Part shown: positions 34,289 to 43,443 of the stretch, piece after piece
Layout of the letters: every line of letters starts with the position of its first letter
Numbering within the stretch: position 1 is the stretch's first letter
Assembly: GCF_016899955.1 (NCBI RefSeq)
Contig: NZ_JACJJL010000017.1
Location: forward strand, 30,244 to 94,243
DNA: 64,000 bases
Origin: Marseilla massiliensis
Lineage (GTDB): Bacteria > Bacteroidota > Bacteroidia > Bacteroidales > Bacteroidaceae
Direction: 5' to 3'
The notes under the pieces: generated by a model
Told to the model about the DNA's origin: nothing
Databases searched by the model: none
What the model saw: only the letters and a program-made list of their open reading frames with translations
Position numbers and translations under genes: made by a program

Positions 34289-34711
34289 TTTAATCGCCGC
34301 CAGCGGCCCCGCCCTCTGCGGCCGGGGCCGCCCGTGGCGGCGGCTTGCGCGGCGTGGCAGCCATGCCCCGCAGCCCTTGCGGCAGTCCCGGCCCTGCCTT
34401 TCGTGGCCGGAGTGCAGTTTGTTTTTATACCCAGACTGGTTGTTGGAGCCCTGCAGGCTCCATCCTGTTGCCCGGCCCGTCGGCCTGTGCCATTGCTCTG
34501 TGCGCCCCGTGCGGCGCCGCGGCGGGGCTGCAGCCAAGGTGCCGGCAATAGGGTGGCGGCGGCTTGGCTGCATGGCGTGAGTGCCGTGGCAGGCTTCGGC
34601 CGCATATCAACAGGTCTGGGCTTTGTTTCAACCATCGCCCCTTTGCCCCTGGTGCACAGCGTGCACCTCCCCTCGCGGGATGCCGGGACAGGGGCTTAAT
34701 TATATGACATT
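34289..34711. other. Gene-free gap between ahpC and ahpF
   Basis: 423 bases, very GC-rich. A hairpin GCGGCCCC / GGGGCCGC (34303-34310, 34324-34331) shortly after the ahpC stop may attenuate read-through into ahpF. A second small inverted repeat GGAGCC-N5-GGCTCC lies near 34446-34462. No promoter box of the TAnnTTTG type was found just before ahpF, so it may depend on ahpC read-through. Confidence 0.5.
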
Positions 34712-36277
34712 ATGCTTGACAGAGATATATTGGAGCAGGTGAAAACCCTGCTCGCAGGGCTCAAGTCGCACTATGTGCTCCGTGCGGTTTTGTCGCCCGG
34801 GCATGAGAAGGCGGGCGAGCTGGAGGGCTTCCTCACAGACTTCTGCTCGTGCTCGCCTATGCTCGAGCTGCAGACCGATGCCGCCGATGGCGGCAGGCTC
34901 GAGTTTGCCATAGTGAAAGACGGAGCCCCCACCGGCATCACCTTCCGCGGAATACCCGGCGGCCACGAGTTTACCTCGCTGCTGCTGGCGCTGCTCAACG
35001 CCGACGGGACAGGCAAGAACCTGCCCGACGGGGCTGTGGCGGCGCGCATACGGGCCCTGAAAGGCCCGGTGAGGCTGCGCACTTACATGTCGCTATCGTG
35101 CACCAACTGCCCCGACGTGGTGCAGGCCCTCAACGTTGTGACGCTGCTGGGCACCGACGTGGAGCACGAGATTGTTGACGGAGGGCTGTGGCAAGACGAG
35201 GTGGCGGCGCTCGGCATACAGGGCGTGCCGTCGGTCTTTGCCGACGGAGAGCTGCTGCATGTGGGCCGCGGCGACCTCGGGGTGCTGCTCGACGAGCTCG
35301 AGGCCAAGTACGGGTCGGAGGGCGCTGCCCAGGCCGAACCGGTTGAGCGGCGCTTCGACGTGGTGGTGGTCGGCGGAGGGCCGGCCGGTGCCTCGGCTGC
35401 CATATACTCGGCTCGCAAGGGCCTCAGCGTGGCCGTGGTGGCCGGCAGGATAGGCGGCCAGGTCAACGACACGGTGGGCATAGAGAACCTTATCTCGGTG
35501 CCGGCAACGACGGGAGCGTCGCTTGCCGCCGCGCTGCAGGAGCACATAGGGGCTTACCCCATCGAGGTGTTTGCCAACAGGAGCGTCGAGGGAGCCGACT
35601 TCAGCCAGCCGCTGAAGAGCGTCAAGGCCAAGGGCGGCGAGACGTTTGTGGCCCCTGCCGTGATCATTGCCACCGGGGCGTCGTGGCGCAGGCTCGGCGT
35701 CGAGGGCGAGTCGGAGTACATTGGGCGCGGCGTGGCGTTCTGCCCCCACTGCGACGGGCCTTTCTACAAGGGGCGCCACGTGGCCGTCATAGGCGGAGGC
35801 AACTCGGGCATAGAGGCCGCCATCGACCTTGCCGGCATCTGCAGCCGCGTCACAGTGCTTGAGTTTGCGGCCGAGCTGCGCGCCGACACCGTGCTGCAAG
35901 ACAAGGCCCGCAGCCTTGGCAATGTTGAGATACTGACCTCGAGGCAGACGGTGCGAGTGGTTGGCGACGGCAAAAAGGTCACGGCCATCGATGTGCGCGA
36001 CCTCAACACGGGCGAGGTGAGCACGCTGCCGCTCGACGGGGTGTTCGTACAGATAGGGCTTGTGCCGGCCTCCGGGCCTTTCGCCGGGCTTGTCGACATA
36101 AACCGCCGCGGCGAGATAGTGACCGACGGTGCCGGGCGCTCGTCGGTGCCGGGCGTGTATGCCGCAGGCGACGTGGCCGACGTGCCGTTCAAGCAGATAG
36201 TCATTGCCATGGGCGATGGCGCCACGGCGGCCCTGTCGGCGTTCGACGACCGCGTGCGCGGCGTGCTCGGCAGCTGA
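34712..36277 (+). CDS. ahpF: Alkyl hydroperoxide reductase subunit F (flavoprotein disulfide reductase)
   Basis: Passes electrons from NAD(P)H via FAD to AhpC. 521 residues, the E. coli length. An N-terminal tandem thioredoxin-fold domain carries Cys130-T-N-Cys133. The thioredoxin-reductase-like part has the FAD motif VVVGGGPAGASAAIYSARKG, the redox pair CPHC (Cys344/347), the NAD-binding VAVIGGGNSGIEAA and the FAD-closing VYAAGDVAD. Forms the peroxide-reducing pair with ahpC. Repeat array copy G begins just after the stop codon. Confidence 0.96.
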   Translation: MLDRDILEQVKTLLAGLKSHYVLRAVLSPGHEKAGELEGFLTDFCSCSPMLELQTDAADGGRLEFAIVKDGAPTGITFRGIPGGHEFTSLLLALLNADGTGKNLPDGAVAARIRALKGPVRLRTYMSLSCTNCPDVVQALNVVTLLGTDVEHEIVDGGLWQDEVAALGIQGVPSVFADGELLHVGRGDLGVLLDELEAKYGSEGAAQAEPVERRFDVVVVGGGPAGASAAIYSARKGLSVAVVAGRIGGQVNDTVGIENLISVPATTGASLAAALQEHIGAYPIEVFANRSVEGADFSQPLKSVKAKGGETFVAPAVIIATGASWRRLGVEGESEYIGRGVAFCPHCDGPFYKGRHVAVIGGGNSGIEAAIDLAGICSRVTVLEFAAELRADTVLQDKARSLGNVEILTSRQTVRVVGDGKKVTAIDVRDLNTGEVSTLPLDGVFVQIGLVPASGPFAGLVDINRRGEIVTDGAGRSSVPGVYAAGDVADVPFKQIVIAMGDGATAALSAFDDRVRGVLGS

Positions 36278-36282
36278 CCGTC

Positions 36283-36370
36283 GCGGCCGTCGAGGGTTGC
36301 ATGGCGTGACGCATGGCAGTGCGATATTGGCCGTTTCGGCCTGCTGTGCGGGCTGTCTTGCACTGTGAGG
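36283..36370. repeat. Degenerate copy G of the 4 x 22-bp repeat array
   Basis: Four 22-base blocks at 36283, 36305, 36327 and 36349 keep the family spacing, with heads GCGGCCGT, CGTGACGC, TTGGCCGT and CGGGCTGT and some GATA/GTG-type tails. It is clearly more decayed than copies A-F. It begins six bases after the ahpF stop. Assignment rests on period and unit number as much as on sequence. Confidence 0.5.
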
Positions 36371-36523
36371 CCCCGTAGGCCGCAACCTGCCTGCTGCCAG
36401 CCTGCCGCAAGGCTTGGGCCAGGGTGCAGGGCGGCCACGGCGGCATGATGCTGTGGTTTTAGGGATGCCCGCTCCCGCCGCGGGCCCGGCCTGGGGCCGT
36501 TGGCGGGGCGGATGAAAAGCAAA

Positions 36524-36557
36524 GGGTGGTGCGCCGCATGGTCGCACCACCCTTTTT
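36524..36557. terminator. Bidirectional terminator between ahpF and gltD
   Basis: Perfect 10-bp inverted repeat GGGTGGTGCG / CGCACCACCC with a 9-base loop, TTTTT on the plus side and an A-rich flank (AAAAGCAAA) serving the minus strand. The best-formed intrinsic terminator in the window. Confidence 0.88.
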
Positions 36558-36575
36558 GCTTGCCACCGGCTGCCG

Positions 36576-37925
36576 TCAGCGGGCGCCCCTCAGCATGTTG
36601 TCTATCTTGGCGGCGGCGTCGCGCCCCGATGCCATGGCCCTGACCACGAGCGAGGCACCGCTCGCCGCGTCGCCGGCAAACACCACGTTGTCGGCCACCT
36701 TGGGCAGCTCGGGCTTAAGGAATCCCATGGCCAGCAGGGCCATGTCGGCCTTGATTACCTCGGGCTTGCCTGCCGGCACCATCAGCGGGCGGCCGCCTTC
36801 GGGGTTGGGCTTCCACTCAATCTCCTGCACCTTCACACCCGTCAGCCGGCCGTCCTTGCCAAGGAACTCCAGAGTGTTGACGTTCCAGCGCCGCGTGCAG
36901 CCCTCTTCGTGGCTCGAAGTGGTCTTCAGTGTGCGCGGGAAAGCGGGCCAGGGGTTCTGCGGGTCGTCGGGGCCTGCCGGCGGCATTGGCATGATTTCTA
37001 TCTGTGTGACGCTGCGGCAGCCCTGACGGTGGGCCGTGCCTATGCAGTCGCTGCCGGTGTCGCCGCCGCCAATCACGAGCACATCCTTGCCCCGGGCGCT
37101 CACCGCCTGGTCTTTGTTGAACTCCATTCCGGCCAGCACTCGGTTTTGCTGGGCCAGCATGTCGAGCGCGAAATATACGCCGCGCAGTTCGCGCCCCGGC
37201 ACCTTGAGGTCGCGGGCGGTAGGCGTGCCGGTGGCTATCACGTAGGCGTCGAAGCCGTCGGGCAGCTTGTTGACGTCTATCTCAACCCCGCACCTGAACT
37301 CAACGCCCTCGCCGTGCATCACCTCCAGCCGCCTGTCTATTATGGCCTTGTTGAGCTTGAAGTTGGGAATGCCGTAGCGCAGCAGCCCGCCGGCGGCCTC
37401 GTTGCGGTCGAACACGGTGACAGAGTAGCCCGCCAGGTTGAGCCTGTTGGCCGCCACCAGCCCTGCCGGGCCTGCCCCCACCACGCACACCCGCCGTCCG
37501 TTGCGCTCGGGATGCTCTGTTCGCACATAGTTTTCGTGGAAAGCCATCTCCGTGATGGCCGCCTCGTCCTCGCGGTTGGTGGTAGGCTCGTGTTCCACGA
37601 GGTTGAGCACACACGCCTTTTCGCACAGCGCGGGGCACACGCGGCCCGTAAACTCGGGGAAGTCGTTGGTCGAGTTGAGCAGTCGGTAGGCCAGTTCGTA
37701 GTCGCCCCTGCACAGCGCGTCGTTCCACTCGGGCGGCTTGTTGCCCAGCGGACAGGCCCAGTGGCAGAACGGCACGCCGCAGTCCATGCAGCGGCTTGCC
37801 TGCGTGCGTCGGTCGTTGGCGTTGAGAGTCTGCTCCACTTCGCCGAAGTCGTGTATTCGGTCGTGTATCGGTCGGTAACCGGCTTCCTGCCGGTGTATGG
37901 TTAGGAATGCTTTTGGGTTGCCCAT
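36576..37925 (-). CDS. gltD: Glutamate synthase small subunit
   Basis: Supplies electrons from NAD(P)H to the large subunit. 449 residues: an N-terminal Cys-rich Fe-S region (CMDCGVPFCHWACPLGN and RVCPALCEKACVL), an FAD-binding motif VCVVGAGPAGLVAANRL, a second nucleotide-binding motif VLVIGGGDTGSDC, and the C-terminal VFAGDAASGASLVV. It follows gltB by 157 bases on the same strand. Confidence 0.96.
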   Translation of the reverse strand: MGNPKAFLTIHRQEAGYRPIHDRIHDFGEVEQTLNANDRRTQASRCMDCGVPFCHWACPLGNKPPEWNDALCRGDYELAYRLLNSTNDFPEFTGRVCPALCEKACVLNLVEHEPTTNREDEAAITEMAFHENYVRTEHPERNGRRVCVVGAGPAGLVAANRLNLAGYSVTVFDRNEAAGGLLRYGIPNFKLNKAIIDRRLEVMHGEGVEFRCGVEIDVNKLPDGFDAYVIATGTPTARDLKVPGRELRGVYFALDMLAQQNRVLAGMEFNKDQAVSARGKDVLVIGGGDTGSDCIGTAHRQGCRSVTQIEIMPMPPAGPDDPQNPWPAFPRTLKTTSSHEEGCTRRWNVNTLEFLGKDGRLTGVKVQEIEWKPNPEGGRPLMVPAGKPEVIKADMALLAMGFLKPELPKVADNVVFAGDAASGASLVVRAMASGRDAAAKIDNMLRGAR

Positions 37926-38082
37926 GTTCTTGTTTGGTTATGAGCCCCTCGCTGCCACTCCACGCCGTGGGGGCGGCCCTGTTTGCGGCCGTTGCAGGTC
38001 GGGGCGTTGTTTGTTTTTTATGTTGATGGTTGTTGCGGGGCGCCCTTTCGCCACCCTGCAGTGCTGGGGTGGCGGCGGCGCC

Positions 38083-41000
38083 TCAGTAGTCTCGCTGCAT
38101 GTCGGCAATCTTCTGTTGCAGCTTGCGCACCTGTTCTTCCTGCAGCACGCGCTTGTATTCAATCGGTATCACCTGTATGAAGTCGTCGGCATAGCGCCCC
38201 CAGTCGTCGAGCATCGTGCGCGCCAGCTTCGAGCCGGTGTACAGGTAGTGCTGCCGTATCAGTTCGTGCAGCTCCTTGCGGTGGGCGCTTTCCTCTACAA
38301 GGTTTATCTCAACCATGTCCATGTTGCAGTAGTAGTCGAAGTCGTGGCGGCGGTCCCACACATATGCCACGCCCCCGCTCATGCCTGCGGCGAAGTTCCT
38401 GCCGGTGTCGCCGAGCACCACCACGCGGCCTCCCGTCATGTATTCGCAGCAGTGGTCGCCCGCTCCCTCTACCACGGCGATGGCTCCCGAGTTGCGCACG
38501 GCGAAGCGCTCGCCCACCTTTCCGTTGACGTACAGCTCGCCGGAGGTGGCCCCGTAGAGCCCGGTGTTGCCGGCTATGATGTTGTCTTCGGCCGCGAAGC
38601 TGCTCCTGGTGGGCGGCAGTATGGCTATGCGCCCGCCGCTGAGGCCCTTGGCGAAGTAGTCGTTGGCCTCGCCCTCGAGCTTCACGTTGACGCCCTTGGC
38701 CAGGAAAGCCCCGAAGCTCTGGCCCGCCGAGCCCTTGAAGCGGATGTTTACCGTGCCGTCGGGCAGCCCCTGTTCGCCGTGCCTGGCAGCTATGGCACCG
38801 CTCAGCATGGCGCAGGCGGCACGGTCGGTGTTGCGTATGGCATAGTCGAGGTTTACCTCGTCCTGGTGGTCGATGGCCGCCGCGGCGGCGTGGATGATTC
38901 GCTTGTCGAGCACGTCGTCGAGGTCGTGGCGCTGCGATGCCGTGCAGTGCAGCGGGCCGTCGGCGCCGTCGCGTGCCAGCAGCCGGCTGAAGTCGAGCGT
39001 GGCCTCCTTCTCTGTCGCGGGCTTGCGTGCCGTTATCAGCTCAGTGTGGCCCACTATGTCGTCAAGCCGTGTGAAGCCCATCTCGGCCAGGTATTCGCGC
39101 ACCTCTTCGGCCAGGAACATGAAGTAGTTGACCAAGTACTGGTATTTGCCCATGAAATGCTTGCGCAGCCGCGGGTCCTGGGTGGCCACTCCCATGGGGC
39201 AAGTGTTCAGGTTGCACTTGCGCATCATCACGCATCCCAGCACGATGAGGGCCGCCGTGCCGAATCCGAACTCCTCGGCGCCGAGCAGCGCCATGGCTAT
39301 CACGTCGCGTCCGGTCTTGAGCTGTCCGTCGGCCTGCAGCCTGACGTAGCCCCTCAGCCCGTTTCTCACGAGCGTCTGCTGTGCCTCGGCCAGGCCAATC
39401 TCGGGCGGTATGCCGGCGAACCGCATGCTTGAGGCAGGGCTGGCACCCGTTCCGCCCTCGGCGCCGGAGATGACTATGAGGTCGGCCTTGGCCTTGGCCA
39501 CGCCTGCGGCGATGGTTCCCACGCCGCTCTCGGCCACGAGTTTCACGCTGATGGCGGCCCTGGGATTGACGTTCTTGAGGTCGAAGATGAGCTGGGCCAG
39601 GTCTTCAATGGAGTATATGTCGTGGTGGGGCGGTGGCGAGATGAGCGATATGCCCGGTATAGAGTGGCGCGTCTTGGCAATGACCTCGTCGACCTTGAAC
39701 CCCGGCAGCTGCCCGCCTTCGCCCGGCTTTGCCCCCTGTGCCACCTTTATCTGTATCTCCTCGGCGTTGACAAGGTAGGCGGCGTTGACCCCGAAGCGCC
39801 CCGAGGCCACCTGTTTCGTCTTCGACGACAGGCTGATGCCGTCGACCGACGCCGTGAACCGTGCGCTGTCTTCTCCGCCCTCGCCCGTGTTGCTGCGTGC
39901 CCCGAGCTTGTTCATTGCCAGGGCTATGGCCTCGTGGGCCTCTTTCGACAGCGCACCGAAGCTCATGGCGCCCGTCACGAAGTGCCTTACGATGCTTTCG
40001 GCGGGCTCGACGCGGTCGATGGGTATCGGGTTGCTGCGGAAGTCGAAGAAGTCGCGGATGAATATGGGCTCGTCTTTCTTGTCGGCCAGCCTTGTGAACT
40101 CCTTGAACTTGGCATAGCTGCCCGTGCGTGTGGCCTGTTGCAGCGTGGCTATCGTCTCGGGGTTCCAGGCGTGGCGGATGCCGTCGCGACGGTAGTGGAA
40201 CTGCCCGTTGTTGGGCAGGAAGTCGGCCTTGGCCTGCTTGCCGAAGGCCATGTCGTGCATCTTCACCGCGTCGTCGGCGATGGTCTTCAGTCCGATGCCG
40301 CCTATTGTCGACGCCTCGGTGCCGAAGTATGCGCGCAGCAGGCTGTCGGACAGCCCTACGCTCTCGAATATCTTGGCGCCCCGGTAAGAGCGTATGGTGC
40401 TGATGCCCATCTTTGCCATTATCTTCATGAGGCCCTTCTTTACGGCCTTGACATAGTTTTTCTCGGCCGTCTCATAGTCTTCCTGTATCTTGTGGCGCCT
40501 CACGAGGTCGTCGAGTATTGCAAACACCATGTACGGGCATAGTGCCGACGCGCCGTAGCCCAGCAGCAGGGCGGCGTGCATGGTCTCCCGTATCTCGCCG
40601 CTCTCTATTATCAGAGCCGTCTGCACCCGCTTGCCCACGGATATCAGGTAGTGGTGCACGGCGCTCACGGCGAGCAGGCTCGGGATGGCGGCATGGTCGC
40701 GGTCGGCCCCGCGGTCGGTCAGAATGACGTAGTTGACGCCCTCGTCGACGCTGCGCTCCGCCTGCTTGCACAGGCTGTCGAGGGCCTCGCGGAGTCCCTC
40801 CTCGCCCTTGCCGCACTCGAAGGTGATGGGCAGCTTGACTGTGTTGAAGCCCTTGTAGCGTATGTTGCACAGTATGTCGAGCTGCGTGTTGTTCAGTATG
40901 GGGTGCGGCAGTCGCACCATCTTGCAGTTGGTCTCGTCGGGTTGCAGAATGCCCGTGCCCACGCGGCCAATGTATTCGGTGAGCGACATTACCAGGTTTT

Positions 41001-42552
41001 CGCGCAGCGGGTCGATGGCGGGGTTGGTAACCTGGGCGAACTGCTGCCTGAAGTAGTTGAACAGCGTCTGCGGCCGCTCGGTGAGTACGGCCAACGGAGT
41101 GTCGTTGCCCATCGAGGCGGTGGGCTCGCTGCCGCTTACTGCCATCGGAATGATGGTCGAGCTGATGTCTTCCTCGCCGTAGCCGAACATCAGTTCGCGG
41201 CCCATCAGGTCGGGCAGGCTGTTGTCCACGCGGCGCCCGCTCCTGAGTTTCTCGAGCTGTATGCGGTTGGTGGCCAGCCACTGGCGGTAGGGATGCGCCG
41301 CGGCCAGGCGCTCCTTGATTTCGCCGTCGTAGTAGATGCGGCCCTCCTGCGTGTCGATGAGCAGGATCTTGCCCGGCTGCAGGCGCCCCTTCTCGGCAAT
41401 CTCGGTGGGGTCGAAGTCCATCACGCCCACCTCGCTGGCCACCACCATCATGTCATTCTTGGTGATGGTGTAGCGCGCCGGGCGCAGGCCGTTGCGGTCG
41501 AGCATGCCCCCGGCGAAGCGCCCGTCGCTGAAGAGCAGCGCCGCCGGGCCGTCCCACGGCTCCATCAGTATGGAGTGGTACTCGTAGAACGCCTTGAGGT
41601 CTTCCGAGATGGGGTTCTTGTCGTTGAAGCTCTCGGGCACCATCAGCGCCATGGCGTGGGGCAGCGAGAGCCCGCTCATGACGAAAAACTCGAGCACGTT
41701 GTCAAGGCTGGCCGAGTCGCTCATGCCCGGCTGCACTATGGGCGAGAGCTCTTGGATGTCGCCCAGCGCCTCGGAGCCGAGCACGCTCTCGCGGGCCTGC
41801 ATCCACCCGCGGTTGCCCCTGATGGTGTTTATCTCGCCGTTGTGGGCCAGCAGGCGGAAGGGCTGCGCCAGGCTCCACGTCGGGAACGTGTTGGTAGAGA
41901 AGCGCGAGTGCACCAGCGCCAGCCCGCTCGTGAAGTAGCTGTTGGTTAGGTCGGGGAAGTAACGGCGCAGTTGCATGCTCGACAGCATGCCCTTGTATAC
42001 AATGTTCTTGCTCGACAGCGAGCACACGTAGAAGTCGCTGTCGGCCACGCGGCGCTCTATGCGCTTGCGTATCTTGTAAAGCGTGCGCTCGAAGGTGGGC
42101 ACGCGGTCGTCGGTGACGCCCGTTACGAACACCTGCCTTATGGCCGGCTCGGTCTGCAGGGCGGCCTCGCCAAGGCACTCGGGGCATGTGGGCACTGTGC
42201 GCAGGTGCATCAGCGAGAGCCCCTCGCGCTCAATCTCCTCGATCATCACCGACAGTATGGCTGCCTGTCGCTGCCCGTCCTTGGGCAGGAACACCAGCCC
42301 CGTGCCATACTTGCCCTTCTCGGGCACGGGTATGCCCTGCAGCAGTATGAACTCGTGGGGTATCTGCAGCATAATGCCAGCCCCGTCGCCAGTCTTGTTG
42401 TCTGCGCCCTCGGCACCGCGGTGGCGCATGTTCTCGAGCACCTTCAGGGCGTTGTCAACAAGCTCATGGCTTTTGTTGCCGTGTATGTTAACCACCATCC
42501 CCACGCCGCATGCGTCGTGCTCGTAGGCTGCATTATACAATCCTTTTTCCAT
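38083..42552 (-). CDS. gltB: Glutamate synthase large subunit
   Basis: Makes two glutamates from glutamine and 2-oxoglutarate. 1489 residues, typical for bacterial GltB. It opens with a 14-residue propeptide before the amidotransferase nucleophile (DACGVGM, Cys15). Then come the central and FMN-binding synthase domains (SMSFGALSKEAHEAIA, GEGGQLPGFKVDEVIA, SPPPHHDIYSIEDLAQLI, GAEGGTGASPASS), the 3Fe-4S cysteine region (CVMMRKCNLNTCPMGVATQ) and a GXGXG beta-helix tail. With gltD and glnN it forms the GS-GOGAT pathway. The upstream region holds a promoter, repeat array D and the invertible segment. Confidence 0.97.
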   Translation of the reverse strand: MEKGLYNAAYEHDACGVGMVVNIHGNKSHELVDNALKVLENMRHRGAEGADNKTGDGAGIMLQIPHEFILLQGIPVPEKGKYGTGLVFLPKDGQRQAAILSVMIEEIEREGLSLMHLRTVPTCPECLGEAALQTEPAIRQVFVTGVTDDRVPTFERTLYKIRKRIERRVADSDFYVCSLSSKNIVYKGMLSSMQLRRYFPDLTNSYFTSGLALVHSRFSTNTFPTWSLAQPFRLLAHNGEINTIRGNRGWMQARESVLGSEALGDIQELSPIVQPGMSDSASLDNVLEFFVMSGLSLPHAMALMVPESFNDKNPISEDLKAFYEYHSILMEPWDGPAALLFSDGRFAGGMLDRNGLRPARYTITKNDMMVVASEVGVMDFDPTEIAEKGRLQPGKILLIDTQEGRIYYDGEIKERLAAAHPYRQWLATNRIQLEKLRSGRRVDNSLPDLMGRELMFGYGEEDISSTIIPMAVSGSEPTASMGNDTPLAVLTERPQTLFNYFRQQFAQVTNPAIDPLRENLVMSLTEYIGRVGTGILQPDETNCKMVRLPHPILNNTQLDILCNIRYKGFNTVKLPITFECGKGEEGLREALDSLCKQAERSVDEGVNYVILTDRGADRDHAAIPSLLAVSAVHHYLISVGKRVQTALIIESGEIRETMHAALLLGYGASALCPYMVFAILDDLVRRHKIQEDYETAEKNYVKAVKKGLMKIMAKMGISTIRSYRGAKIFESVGLSDSLLRAYFGTEASTIGGIGLKTIADDAVKMHDMAFGKQAKADFLPNNGQFHYRRDGIRHAWNPETIATLQQATRTGSYAKFKEFTRLADKKDEPIFIRDFFDFRSNPIPIDRVEPAESIVRHFVTGAMSFGALSKEAHEAIALAMNKLGARSNTGEGGEDSARFTASVDGISLSSKTKQVASGRFGVNAAYLVNAEEIQIKVAQGAKPGEGGQLPGFKVDEVIAKTRHSIPGISLISPPPHHDIYSIEDLAQLIFDLKNVNPRAAISVKLVAESGVGTIAAGVAKAKADLIVISGAEGGTGASPASSMRFAGIPPEIGLAEAQQTLVRNGLRGYVRLQADGQLKTGRDVIAMALLGAEEFGFGTAALIVLGCVMMRKCNLNTCPMGVATQDPRLRKHFMGKYQYLVNYFMFLAEEVREYLAEMGFTRLDDIVGHTELITARKPATEKEATLDFSRLLARDGADGPLHCTASQRHDLDDVLDKRIIHAAAAAIDHQDEVNLDYAIRNTDRAACAMLSGAIAARHGEQGLPDGTVNIRFKGSAGQSFGAFLAKGVNVKLEGEANDYFAKGLSGGRIAILPPTRSSFAAEDNIIAGNTGLYGATSGELYVNGKVGERFAVRNSGAIAVVEGAGDHCCEYMTGGRVVVLGDTGRNFAAGMSGGVAYVWDRRHDFDYYCNMDMVEINLVEESAHRKELHELIRQHYLYTGSKLARTMLDDWGRYADDFIQVIPIEYKRVLQEEQVRKLQQKIADMQRDY

Positions 42553-42603
42553 ATTTGGTTGCGTTTAGTTTGTTAAACCCTGATTTTGTTTTCGATTTGA
42601 CTG

Positions 42604-42611
42604 CAAAATTA
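42604..42611 (-). promoter_or_regulatory. Promoter -7 box of gltB-gltD
   Basis: TAATTTTG on the minus strand, 52 bases before the gltB ATG. The upstream 30 bases are AT-rich, but no TTTG sits at 19-20 bases. Confidence 0.5.
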
Positions 42612-42818
42612 CCTATTTTGGTGTCAATATGACATACAGACAGAGGCTTTTCAATCAACAAAATCGAACAAAATGTCAAATTGAAACGAAACAGAGTGAA
42701 ACGCCTTACAAATAGTCTTTATATCGCGCTGAATTTGTTTTGATTGTAATCAACGCGCGCTTTGCGCAGAACTTTTGTTGCCGCCGGTTCGCTACGTAGG
42801 CAGCAGTGTCCGGCCAAA

Positions 42819-42906
42819 CGGGCCGTACTGCATTTCAAAACGGGCCGTATGGCCGTTCAAAACGGCCCATTCGGCAACGCCAAACGGCCTGTTTTGCAAT
42901 GTGCTG
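42819..42906. repeat. Intergenic 4 x 22-bp repeat array, copy D
   Basis: Units at 42819, 42841, 42863 and 42885. The first two start CGGGCCGTA and end AAAA; the third is CGGCCCATTCGGC; the fourth starts CGGCCTGTTTTGC and ends GCTG. GCCAAA precedes the array. It lies between gltB and the invertible promoter segment, on the gltB side of the 890-base gap. Confidence 0.85.
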
Positions 42907-43023
42907 CCTGCCAGTGGGTTGCGCCGCTGGCACACCTGCGGCATGCCGGACATGCCAATGCGCATCCGGCAGAGGCGTAAATGCAAAAGAAAAAGGTGGG
43001 TGGTTGATGCGTATTGCTCAAAA

Positions 43024-43378
43024 TCTCTTATGGAGAGATGGTATTTTCGGTGCAAAGATAAGGATAATCCAATAAACAAGCAAATATTTCGATGCCTTTT
43101 TTTCGCATAAAGGTCATTTTACTAAACATTTATTGAGCAAAACCATTTTCGGCCCGTTTGGCCGCCCGAGGCATGCTCCTAATATAAATATGTGGGGAAT
43201 GATGGTGGCTCCAACATCAGGTGATGGCCCTGGAAACACACGGAAATGGGGTAAAAGTGTGCAGATTTCGTAAACAAATGGCAGGCCCGCCAACCGGCTG
43301 TGCGGCCCGCCCCGACACGGGCTCTGAGCCATGGCATCGGCCCGCCGAACCGCCGCGTGATTTTCTCTCCATAAGAGA
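43024..43378. promoter_or_regulatory. Probable invertible promoter segment (OFF orientation) upstream of a surface lipoprotein gene
   Basis: Perfect 15-bp inverted repeats TCTCTTATGGAGAGA at 43024-43038 and its reverse complement at 43364-43378. Each repeat is itself a dyad, TCTCT-TATGG-AGAGA, with an asymmetric 5-base core, like a site-specific recombinase site. Inside, close to the left repeat, the minus strand has TTTG (43081-43084), a 20-base spacer and TATCTTTG (43053-43060), a strong promoter firing away from the lipoprotein gene. No plus-strand TAnnTTTG box lies between the right repeat and the ATG at 43444. Inversion would place the promoter about 95-100 bases before that ATG. Confidence 0.7.
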
Positions 43379-43443
43379 CGGACATTTTTCAGGCGTACGA
43401 ACCATTGAGAATCGTTACAGTTTTTTAATTAATAATTTATCGT

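Noticed and set aside
42792..43079. Open frame on the minus strand through array D
   Set aside because: Its frame crosses the repeat units and the left inverted repeat, starts upstream of the promoter, and has no family-like sequence.
43150..43171. Single CGGCCCGTTTGGC motif inside the invertible segment
   Set aside because: One unit only; the blocks before and after do not match, so it is not counted as an array.
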